Source: an uncultured Bacilli bacterium (GTDB lineage: Bacteria > Bacillota_I > Bacilli_A > RF39 > UBA660). From it: a DNA stretch of 13,431 nucleotides. The notes under the pieces are model-generated. The model was not told the DNA's origin. It was given only the letters and a program-made list of their open reading frames with translations, and did no database searches. Shown piece after piece: positions 4,939 to 10,558 of the stretch. The DNA lies in the NCBI GenBank assembly GCA_934085675.1, contig CAKOHH010000016.1, positions 1-13,431 of the forward strand, given 5' to 3'. Made by a program: the position numbers and the translations under genes. Within the stretch, counting starts at the first letter, position 1. Every line of letters starts with the position of its first letter.

Positions 4939-6544
4939 ATTTAGTTTCTACTGCAATGCGAGCATTAAATTTATTTTCAAGTTGATAGTTTTGAAGATGT
5001 CCTGTTTCAATAAAATGATAATCAATCGTATAAACATATGTTGTATGAGCAGGTATTAATACTTCTTTTAAAATATAAGTATCTGTTAAAGGAGAAGCTG
5101 TCGTTGGAACAACTACTATACCATCTCTTTTAACTGTATAAGTAAGTTCACTATTAGGATTAAATTCATTAACAACATCTGTAAATTTCAAACTATATAT
5201 TAATGATTTTTTACTTTTGTTTTCAACTGTCAATTTTTGAGTATCAGACCAACCTGGCTGAATTCCTTTAGCCACAACATCACGATTATAAGTAGTGTAT
5301 AAGGTTACAATATCTTCCGTAGCAATGTCTAAAATTTTATCATCTTTAGCATAAGTACATTGCTTGTCACATTTACCATCATTATTTGTATCAATATTAG
5401 TATCTGCTTTACCATCGTTATTAGTATCACAATTTAAATCACACTTACCATCATTATTACTGTCAATATTTAAATCTGGTAATCCGTCTCCATCGGTATC
5501 ACAGTTTAAATCACATTTGCCATCGCCATTAGTATCTTGATTCATTAAATTAGTATCTGCCTTACCATCGCCATTGGTATCAACATTAACGTCTGCTTTA
5601 CCATCACCATCGGTATCAATATTTAAATCCGGTTTGCCATCACCCGTAGTATCTATATTTATATCAGCCTTGCCATCGCCATCTATATCAATATTTATAT
5701 CTGGCTTGCCATCACCGTCAGTATCACAGTTTAAATCACATTTGCCATCGCCATTGGTATCTTGATTCATTAAATTGCTGTCTGCTTTACCGTCTCCATT
5801 GGTATCTTTATTAAACGTTGGTTCTTTATTATCTTTATAATCTATATTGGTGTCTGGTTTGCCATCACCGTCAGTATCACAATTTACATTACAAACATTA
5901 TCACCATCAGTATCAATATTTAAATCTGCTTTGCCATCACCCGTAGTGTCAATATTTAAATCAGCTTTACCATCACCGTCTACGTCAATGTTAATATCTG
6001 CCTTGCCATCGCCATCAAAGTCAATGTTAGTATCTGGCCAACCATCATTGTTTGTATCACAGTTTAAATCACATTTACCATCGCCATCGGTATCTTGATT
6101 CATTAAGTTTCTATCTGGCTTACCATCCATGTCAATATCAATATTAAAATGAGGCGTTCTATCTTTGGCATAATCAATGTTAGTATCCGGCTTACCATCA
6201 CCATCAGTATCACAGTTTAAATCACAGAAACCATCACCATCGGTATCACCATTTAAATCAATAATGCCGTCTCCATCGGTATCACAATTCCAATCACACT
6301 TACCGTCATTATTCGTATCGCAATTGATTTTACAAGTACCATAGTAATGTCTTGTCTTATCTCCATACATTTTTAAATATAAAAAAGTAGAACCGAGTAA
6401 AAGGAGTAAAATAATTACAAAAATAATAAGCATACGTACAAACATAGAACGAGAAGCTTTTTCTTTTTCTTCCTCTATAAGTTCTTTGTATTGTTCTTCG
6501 TAATCAACATACTCTTTTGGTTCCTTGTTTAAATCTTGATTCAT
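4937..6544 (-). CDS. Membrane-anchored DxDGDG calcium-binding-like repeat protein with TasA/camelysin-like C-terminal domain
   Basis: This 535-residue protein has three parts. Residues 1-37 are charged and probably cytoplasmic, and 38-57 form one membrane helix, so the rest should lie outside. Residues 76-396 hold 26 units of 12 residues, of the form D-T-D-G-D-G-K-x-D-x-N-x, like thrombospondin type 3, dockerin or EF-hand calcium loops. Three units end in an added LMNQ. Nine C-x-x-x-C pairs (18 cysteines, the first at 71 and 75) punctuate the array and could form disulfides. Residues 397-535 are a beta-rich domain (PGWSDTQKLTVENKS, then LIPAHTTYVYT and NKFNARIAVE) resembling the TasA/camelysin fold. 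A calcium-stabilised stalk presenting an adhesive or fibre-nucleating head is my inference. GGAGAG lies 8 bases before the ATG. It has its own promoter and terminator, between sipW and the SipW-type secreted protein gene. Confidence 0.85.
   Translation of the reverse strand: MNQDLNKEPKEYVDYEEQYKELIEEEKEKASRSMFVRMLIIFVIILLLLLGSTFLYLKMYGDKTRHYYGTCKINCDTNNDGKCDWNCDTDGDGIIDLNGDTDGDGFCDLNCDTDGDGKPDTNIDYAKDRTPHFNIDIDMDGKPDRNLMNQDTDGDGKCDLNCDTNNDGWPDTNIDFDGDGKADINIDVDGDGKADLNIDTTGDGKADLNIDTDGDNVCNVNCDTDGDGKPDTNIDYKDNKEPTFNKDTNGDGKADSNLMNQDTNGDGKCDLNCDTDGDGKPDINIDIDGDGKADINIDTTGDGKPDLNIDTDGDGKADVNVDTNGDGKADTNLMNQDTNGDGKCDLNCDTDGDGLPDLNIDSNNDGKCDLNCDTNNDGKADTNIDTNNDGKCDKQCTYAKDDKILDIATEDIVTLYTTYNRDVVAKGIQPGWSDTQKLTVENKSKKSLIYSLKFTDVVNEFNPNSELTYTVKRDGIVVVPTTASPLTDTYILKEVLIPAHTTYVYTIDYHFIETGHLQNYQLENKFNARIAVETK
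5496..5551. repeat. 56-bp direct repeat, copy A
   Basis: Covers the LMNQ to DGKCDLNC boundary. It differs from copy B (5721-5776) at one base, A5531 versus G5756. Confidence 0.85.
5721..5776. repeat. 56-bp direct repeat, copy B
   Basis: Has 55 of 56 bases in common with copy A at 5496-5551. A third copy at 6054-6109 differs from this one at three positions. Such spacing favours deletion or expansion of whole unit blocks. Confidence 0.85.
6054..6109. repeat. 56-bp direct repeat, copy C
   Basis: Third copy of the LMNQ-boundary block, with three mismatches to copy B, so it is older or less recently homogenised. Confidence 0.8.
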
Positions 6545-6578
6545 CGTAACAACTCTCCAATCCCTATCTTATAAAAGA

Positions 6579-6607
6579 ATTATAACACATGAAAAAATTT
6601 TATACAA
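6579..6607 (-). promoter_or_regulatory. Strong promoter of the DxDGDG-repeat gene
   Basis: Minus-strand TTGTAT (6602-6607), a 17-base spacer and a consensus TATAAT (6579-6584) with the extended -10 TGT just before it. It begins directly after the terminator of the upstream gene. Confidence 0.75.
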
Positions 6608-6608
6608 T

Positions 6609-6636
6609 AAAAAAACTCTTGAAAAACATCAAGAGT
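6609..6636 (-). terminator. Intrinsic terminator of the SipW-type secreted protein gene
   Basis: ACTCTTGA (6615-6622) pairs with TCAAGAGT (6629-6636) around a 6-base loop. On minus the stem runs into seven T (6615-6609). Confidence 0.9.
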
Positions 6637-6661
6637 AATTTATTAAAACAGAATTGTAAAA

Positions 6662-7336
6662 CTATACAACTTCTACTTTAATTTGACCAGCTAATGATTT
6701 ACCTGAAGCATCTGTATTTTGATCAGCAGCAGTATTAATAAATTCTACTACAACATAATAGAAAGTATCAGCACCAGTTGTACTAACATTTACAGCATTT
6801 GAAGCAGTTAATGTATAAGCAGTAGTTGCTTTAAGAAGATTAGTTGTAGCTACTTCTGTACCTAAACCTGAGTTATCAGTATCGTTAGTACATTCTTCAT
6901 ATAATTTAGAATCAACTGATTTTTTAGTACAAGCAAAATAATTGTCAGTAATAGATACTTCTGTATTACTTTTGTATAAAGAAATTTTTAATGAACCATC
7001 AGCAAAATCATTTTTTGTTGTATTATAAGTGATTTTGACGCTTGGAGCAGTTCCTTGTGCACTTTTAGCGTTAACTTTGATTGCAGCAACTTCTTTATGT
7101 CCAGGATATACACCAGTTTCAGTGAATGAACCAGCATTACTTGATTCAGTAATAGTGATAGCATCTGCTTTAGCAGCGTCTGAAGCAGTTATATTAGTTT
7201 TACCTTGATCAGCAGTTCCACCTCCGAAATTGTTAGTAGTTGAAATTGAGAAGTAAGCGAATGTTGCTCCTACAACAGCTACTAATAATGTAGCAACAGC
7301 GATAACTGTTAATAATACCATATTTTTCTTTTCCAT
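6662..7336 (-). CDS. Secreted protein with SipW-type signal peptide, TasA/camelysin-like
   Basis: This 224-residue protein begins MEKKNMVLLTV, with a hydrophobic run to residue 23 and then GATFAYFS, the type of signal peptide cut by SipW. Cleavage is probably near A27. The mature part is rich in Ala, Thr, Ser and Asn and predicted beta-rich. It has YPGHKEVAAIKVNAKS (77-92), two cysteines (C136, C149) that may pair, and a close DQNTDASGKSLAGQIKVEV (205-223), like the end of TasA/camelysin domains. It is probably exported, cleaved and assembled at the surface as a fibre or matrix subunit (inference). A TTG start at 7375 would add 13 residues, but those codons contain the ribosome binding site, so ATG 7336 is chosen. 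It is monocistronic. Its codons are richer in GCA and GCT than the neighbours, suggesting high expression or simply its Ala-rich composition. Confidence 0.82.
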   Translation of the reverse strand: MEKKNMVLLTVIAVATLLVAVVGATFAYFSISTTNNFGGGTADQGKTNITASDAAKADAITITESSNAGSFTETGVYPGHKEVAAIKVNAKSAQGTAPSVKITYNTTKNDFADGSLKISLYKSNTEVSITDNYFACTKKSVDSKLYEECTNDTDNSGLGTEVATTNLLKATTAYTLTASNAVNVSTTGADTFYYVVVEFINTAADQNTDASGKSLAGQIKVEVV

Positions 7337-7347
7337 ATATTTTTTTA

Positions 7348-7354
7348 TCTCCTC
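7348..7354 (-). promoter_or_regulatory. Ribosome binding site that sets the start of the secreted protein
   Basis: GAGGAGA on minus lies 11 bases before ATG 7336 and inside the reading frame of the longer TTG-started version, which has no such site upstream. Confidence 0.8.
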
Positions 7355-7365
7355 TCTATGATAAA

Positions 7366-7394
7366 AATATATCAAAATTTTAGATAAAGTTCAA
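7366..7394 (-). promoter_or_regulatory. Promoter of the SipW-type secreted protein gene
   Basis: Minus-strand TTGAAC (7389-7394), a 17-base spacer and TATATT (7366-7371). Transcription would begin a few bases before GAGGAGA. Confidence 0.75.
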
Positions 7395-7610
7395 GTACCT
7401 TTTTTGAAAAAAAGAAAATGTTATTTCTTAATATCTAAATAACCCAATATTTATCGTATGTAAATAGATTTTAAGAAAAGTTAATATTTAACATTTTAAT
7501 ACTAAATTTTAACAACTTAGAATATTTTGGATTAAAAAGAACTTTTAATCTTATTTTTTCATTTTAAATAAAAGATGAATTTTTTTCATTTTTATGATAA
7601 ACTTACAACA
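7395..7610. other. AT-rich intergenic region between divergent genes
   Basis: No gene is visible here. It holds a 13-base palindrome (GTTAATATTTAAC, 7480-7492) and a terminator-like hairpin at 7530-7559. It must also hold the promoter of the gene at 7626, but no convincing pair was found; TATGAT at 7593-7598 is only a possible -10 box without a good -35. Confidence 0.5.
7530..7559 (+). terminator. Terminator-like hairpin with no gene before it
   Basis: GATTAAAA (7530-7537) pairs with TTTTAATC (7543-7550) around AGAAC and is followed by TTATTTTTT. The stem is AT-rich and weak. No coding gene on plus precedes it, so it may end a small RNA or insulate the downstream gene. Confidence 0.4.
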
Positions 7611-7614
7611 GAAT

Positions 7615-7620
7615 AGGTGG
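7615..7620 (+). promoter_or_regulatory. Ribosome binding site that sets the start at 7626
   Basis: AGGTGG is 5 bases before ATG 7626. An in-frame GTG at 7617 lies inside this site and is therefore an unlikely start. Confidence 0.75.
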
Positions 7621-7625
7621 TAAAA

Positions 7626-8309
7626 ATGAAAAAAGTTATTTTTGGATTATCCAGTCTTTTAATACTTGTCATTATTTTTTTTAGTGGCTATCTTGTTTAT
7701 ATAGGGAAAGTTAAGAATATGTTACAATATCAAGAAGTCGATATTAATACACCTTATATTCAAAATATCTATCACTCTGTTATTTTAGAAAATAACTTGG
7801 AAAGCAAATTTGATTTTTATGCCGAAGAGAAAATGAATAATACTTATCTTTTGAATTTAGGAATTCAAAATAATACATCTAATAGTATTTCTTTTGAACA
7901 TATTCAAAAAAGTATTAAATACTTAACCAATTATCAAACAGTTTATCCTCATAGTCTATGTGGATACAACTACATAGCAAGTACTCAAAGTTTTCTTAAA
8001 GTAGACAATTGTGAACCAACATATAATTATGATTTTTATACCCAGTTAGTAAGTGCTAAAGAAAATGATATTGACCTAGTATTAGAGGAAAAAAATATTT
8101 TTTATACCAAAGATTTCATAAACGATAGTTATTATATAACGCTGTACAAAGATATCACACAAAAAGAAGTAATTGACAATATAAATATTAATGATGAAAA
8201 TGACTTAAAACAATTATTAAATATTTATTTAGATAAAGCCTCTACTTATCAATATACTTTTGAGAAAAAAAATAACCATTATGTTTTCCAAAATATTAAA
8301 AAAATCTAG
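7626..8309 (+). CDS. Unknown protein, N-terminal membrane anchor or signal
   Basis: I do not recognise this 227-residue protein. Residues 4-25 form one hydrophobic helix (FGLSSLLILVIIFFSGYLVY) after a short Lys-start, so it is either a signal peptide or, since no clear cleavage site follows, an anchor with the remainder outside. The rest is rich in Asn, Tyr, Ile and Lys and probably mixed alpha/beta. Two cysteines (C112, C129) stand 16 residues apart in a Tyr-rich stretch and could form a disulfide. There is no lipobox and no cell-wall sorting motif. The gene stands alone, divergent from the SipW-type secreted protein gene and convergent with the four-gene operon. Its location suggests an envelope role, but no function can be assigned. 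Confidence 0.8.
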   Translation: MKKVIFGLSSLLILVIIFFSGYLVYIGKVKNMLQYQEVDINTPYIQNIYHSVILENNLESKFDFYAEEKMNNTYLLNLGIQNNTSNSISFEHIQKSIKYLTNYQTVYPHSLCGYNYIASTQSFLKVDNCEPTYNYDFYTQLVSAKENDIDLVLEEKNIFYTKDFINDSYYITLYKDITQKEVIDNININDENDLKQLLNIYLDKASTYQYTFEKKNNHYVFQNIKKI

Positions 8310-8330
8310 TTTTAAGCTAGATTTTATTTT
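8301..8330. terminator. Bidirectional terminator with both stop codons in its stem
   Basis: AAAATCTAG (8301-8309) pairs with CTAGATTTT (8317-8325) around TTTTAAG. The plus gene's TAG (8307-8309) is inside the left arm, and the minus gene's TAA (8324-8326) overlaps the right arm. A-rich and T-rich flanks serve both directions. Confidence 0.85.
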
Positions 8331-8635
8331 GACAAAATTTCAATGTCGTCATTATGAGATAAAACATTGTTTTGTTGATCCATAATAACATTGTTTTGAG
8401 GAGTACTATTAGGATTAATCGTTGAAGAATTTAAAACAGCATTAATGGTTTTATTTTGAGCCATCGAAGCTAAAGATTTCAAATCTATTTCTTCGTCCTG
8501 TTTATTGAATTTCGAAATGCCTTTTTTTTGCTCTGACTGATCGACAAAATATCCAATAAGTGAAAATAATAGAAGTAAAGCAATAACTAAAAACCAAAGA
8601 TAATTATTGGCTAAAAAATTGGTAAAGACTTCCAT
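8324..8635 (-). CDS. Small single-pass membrane protein of unknown function
   Basis: This 103-residue protein has one hydrophobic helix at about 12-31 (NYLWFLVIALLLLFSLIGYF) and then a polar stretch rich in Asn, Gln, Ser and Asp, likely disordered. After the helix come K37 and K38, which by the positive-inside rule favours a cytoplasmic C-terminus. No enzyme motif is visible. A near-perfect AGGAGG precedes the ATG. It is the last of four minus-strand genes (from 10421), 34 bases after the previous one with no terminator between, so it is probably co-transcribed. It might anchor the soluble products of the operon at the membrane; that is only a guess from context. Confidence 0.78.
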   Translation of the reverse strand: MEVFTNFLANNYLWFLVIALLLLFSLIGYFVDQSEQKKGISKFNKQDEEIDLKSLASMAQNKTINAVLNSSTINPNSTPQNNVIMDQQNNVLSHNDDIEILSK

Positions 8636-8669
8636 TAAATTTCCTCCTTTTTAAAAAGCTAATCTATTT

Positions 8670-8957
8670 TTATAAGTATTCAACAATAGCAACATTCTTT
8701 TCAAGTTTTTCAATTAAATCTTCACGATCATATTTATTAAAAATACCTGTAAAGTTACTATAATCTAATAAAAACAACTCATAATAGTTAAAGAAAATAT
8801 CATGAACATTTTTAATGCCTAAATCTATTAAATATTGTAAATTTGCTTTTACAAGTTTTTTATTTCCATCTAAAGTTTCAAGCATAACATCCGCTACTGA
8901 ATCTTTAAATGTAGTGATTTCTTCTTTAGAAAAACCAAGGGATTCCAAAAATCTCAT
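8670..8957 (-). CDS. Small alpha-helical protein, possibly mTERF-like helical repeat; function unknown
   Basis: This 95-residue protein is predicted almost wholly helical and has no membrane segment or signal. Residues 35-70 (VKANLQYLIDLGIKNVHDI, then FFNYYELFLLD) have the pattern of mTERF-like repeats: a helix, a Leu-Gly turn, a second helix and a short third. The C-terminal part of the first gene in this operon has a similar pattern. Its ATG overlaps the stop codon of the preceding gene by one base (TAATG), so translation is coupled; the only ribosome binding site is a weak GGGGG. Function cannot be assigned. Nucleic-acid or protein binding through the helical repeats would be the family-based guess. 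Confidence 0.75.
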   Translation of the reverse strand: MRFLESLGFSKEEITTFKDSVADVMLETLDGNKKLVKANLQYLIDLGIKNVHDIFFNYYELFLLDYSNFTGIFNKYDREDLIEKLEKNVAIVEYL

Positions 8958-9283
8958 TATTTTACCCCCATTCCTAAACCAGCTGCCATATTTTTAGTTT
9001 TTTGAATAGCGATTGCTCTTAATTTAGCTGGAGTACTTAAATTTTTAATAAATTCGTCATCTTTAATTTCAGAAATTTCCTCTTTTGTGAACAAAGCCAT
9101 TTTAGAATAAGGAAGAGCAAAAGAAACATCAGGTTCAATACCTTGTTCTTTTAAATCATCAACAACGTTATAAGATTCATCGCCATTAATAGAAAAATTA
9201 ATGTATGCCATTTTTAAAGTATTATCAGGAATATTATCTCCAAAATAATTTTTAAATTTAGAAAATTCTTTTAATTCTGCCAT
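8957..9283 (-). CDS. Small soluble protein of unknown function
   Basis: I do not recognise this 108-residue protein. It is charged, with no membrane segment, no signal and no cysteine. Residues 38-72 (YNVVDDLKEQGIEPDVSFA, then LPYSKMALFTKEE) again have a helix, a Gly turn and a helix, so it may be a diverged relative of the helical units in its neighbours. The C-terminus ends in a Gly/Met/Ala run (NMAAGLGMGVK). A perfect AAGGAGG lies 5-6 bases before the ATG, so it should be well translated. It follows the 375-residue gene by 10 bases, and its stop overlaps the next start. Confidence 0.78.
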   Translation of the reverse strand: MAELKEFSKFKNYFGDNIPDNTLKMAYINFSINGDESYNVVDDLKEQGIEPDVSFALPYSKMALFTKEEISEIKDDEFIKNLSTPAKLRAIAIQKTKNMAAGLGMGVK

Positions 9284-9293
9284 TATATCCTCC

Positions 9294-10421
9294 TTAATAA
9301 GCCATTAATGGGACTTCTTTTGGATCCATACCATTATTTTTTATTGTATCAATAGCTTTTTGTAATTCAGAAAGGCTATATTTTACTAATACATTTGGAT
9401 TCAAATAAATATCCAATACTTCTTTTCCAGAAGCAAGTAATAATTTTACTTTTTCAACAAGTTCTTTATCATACATCATATCAATATGATTGATATATAC
9501 ATCACTTGCAAAACCAGTAGATTTCATAAAATCTATATTTTTCATTACTAAATCTTTATCGAAATTAGCCATTAATTTATTGATTTCATCACTGGTAAAA
9601 TCTAAATAGTCAATGCCTTTTTCTTTTAATGATTCAATTACCTCTTTTTTAATATCAACAGGTTCTTCTACAGTAAATTCTGCATTAATATCAAAAGTAG
9701 GAACTTTGATATCGTCCATTTCATCTGGTTCATCATCTACCATCGTTTTAGCTTCTTGTAAAACTTCTGAAATAGACTTACCTACTCTAGCTCTACCTTT
9801 TACTTTTTCATCATATTGGAATAAAGCATCTTCTGGGAACATTAAAATTTTAGCTGTTTCTCTTTGCTCTGCTTCATTAAACCCAAAATCTTGTAGTAAA
9901 CTCGTAATAGAATCCCTTGTAATATTAATATGACCTGTTAATGCTAACTCAAAATATTCATTTAATTTATCTTGATTAGCCAAAGCGGCATCTTTACGAA
10001 TGCCAAGTTCTTCAATTGCCGTAATGGCACCATTCATTTCTTCTTCTACTTTAACAAGCTCATCTTCGGCTTTTTTAGTATCTTTTTCAACTGTTTCAAT
10101 TGTCTTTGGAAGATTTTTTTCAACTTTTTCAAGTAGTCCTTTTGGATCAAAATCAACATTTAACTTACTTAGAACTGTTTCATAATCTTCCCGATGAATA
10201 TTACCTAAAACCTCTTTAAATTTATCGCCTTGTTCTTCTAATTCTTTACGTTGTTTTTTTAAATCAGCAATATTTTTTTGCAAATTGGCTTTTTCATCAG
10301 TTGTTCTTGCCTTTGTCGCCTCTGCCTTTGCTTTTTGGCGTTCCATTTCTTTTAAAATATCACTATCTGCTCCACGAAGGTTATATAATTTATCTAATAA
10401 TGTTTCAGTATTGACTGTCAT
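9294..10421 (-). CDS. Coiled-coil protein with C-terminal alpha-helical repeats; function unknown
   Basis: This 375-residue cytoplasmic protein leads the operon. Residues about 20-70 and 95-140 are highly charged heptad-like coiled coils (KAEATKARTTDEKANLQK; EKDTKKAEDELVKVEEEM). A compact helical segment follows at 160-215 (SITSLLQDFGFNEAEQRETA, then MFPEDALF), and then an acidic linker around 225-255 (DDEPDEMDD). Residues 258-375 contain about four units of roughly 30 residues with a helix-Gly-helix pattern (VIESLKEKGIDYLDF; KNIDFMKSTGF; KVKLLLASGKEVLDIYL; AIDTIKNNGMDP), reminiscent of mTERF-like solenoids. There is no ATPase motif, so it is not an SMC-type protein. GAGGGAG precedes the ATG by about 11 bases. 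A scaffold or nucleic-acid-binding role is possible but not shown. Confidence 0.8.
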   Translation of the reverse strand: MTVNTETLLDKLYNLRGADSDILKEMERQKAKAEATKARTTDEKANLQKNIADLKKQRKELEEQGDKFKEVLGNIHREDYETVLSKLNVDFDPKGLLEKVEKNLPKTIETVEKDTKKAEDELVKVEEEMNGAITAIEELGIRKDAALANQDKLNEYFELALTGHINITRDSITSLLQDFGFNEAEQRETAKILMFPEDALFQYDEKVKGRARVGKSISEVLQEAKTMVDDEPDEMDDIKVPTFDINAEFTVEEPVDIKKEVIESLKEKGIDYLDFTSDEINKLMANFDKDLVMKNIDFMKSTGFASDVYINHIDMMYDKELVEKVKLLLASGKEVLDIYLNPNVLVKYSLSELQKAIDTIKNNGMDPKEVPLMAY

Positions 10422-10450
10422 CTAAGCCACACTCCCTCTATTCTGGGTTA

Positions 10451-10479
10451 ATTATAGCAAATTAAAATTCCTTTGTAAA
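10451..10479 (-). promoter_or_regulatory. Strong promoter of the four-gene unknown operon
   Basis: Minus-strand TTTACA (10474-10479), a 17-base spacer and a consensus TATAAT (10451-10456) with an extended -10 TGC. Leader to the first ATG is about 25 bases. Confidence 0.8.
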
Positions 10480-10531
10480 TAGAAGTTTTTAAAATATTTT
10501 CCGTGAACCATTTATAAAAATCTTCATAAAC

Positions 10532-10537
10532 TATAAT
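10532..10537 (+). promoter_or_regulatory. -10 box for the ABC importer operon
   Basis: TATAAT at 10532-10537. The -35 region is poor (CATTTA at 17 bases), so an activator may be needed. The start site would lie only about 15 bases before the first codon, leaving no room for a riboswitch. Confidence 0.6.
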
Positions 10538-10545
10538 TGAACAAA

Positions 10546-10551
10546 GGGAGG
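10546..10551 (+). promoter_or_regulatory. Ribosome binding site supporting a TTG start
   Basis: GGGAGG ends 7 bases before TTG 10559. No other start codon lies at a suitable distance, so the gene probably begins with TTG. Confidence 0.8.
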
Positions 10552-10558
10552 AATTTGT

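Larger units (their letters stand above)
5357..6319 (-). repeat. Array of 26 coding 36-bp repeats (DxDGDG units)
   Basis: The units are 36 bases (12 codons), or 45 bases where LMNQ is added. LMNQ closes units 6, 15 and 21, dividing the array into blocks of 6, 9, 6 and 5 units. Units 5 and 14 are degenerate (AKDRTPHFN and KDNKEPTFN, without the DGDG loop), so the array has a second, longer period. Some larger blocks are nearly identical in DNA, which points to recent expansion by recombination. Confidence 0.9.

Noticed and set aside
5574..6098. Plus-strand frames with repeated Leu-Pro-Ser-Pro units
   Set aside because: Mirror image of the DxDGDG coding repeats; the period is inherited from the real gene.
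5357..6319. Possible CRISPR array, given regular 36-bp repeats
   Set aside because: Units are contiguous codons with no unique spacers, and the frame is open throughout a 535-residue protein.
7337..7375. TTG start adding 13 residues to the SipW-type secreted protein
   Set aside because: The extension contains the GAGGAGA ribosome binding site and lies at or before the likely transcript start.
9613..10185. Ser-rich plus-strand open frames
   Set aside because: Antisense to the Glu/Lys-rich coiled-coil gene, with no start signals.
10501..10558. TPP or other riboswitch before the ABC importer
   Set aside because: The distance from the -10 box to the start codon is too short for an aptamer, and no conserved core is seen.
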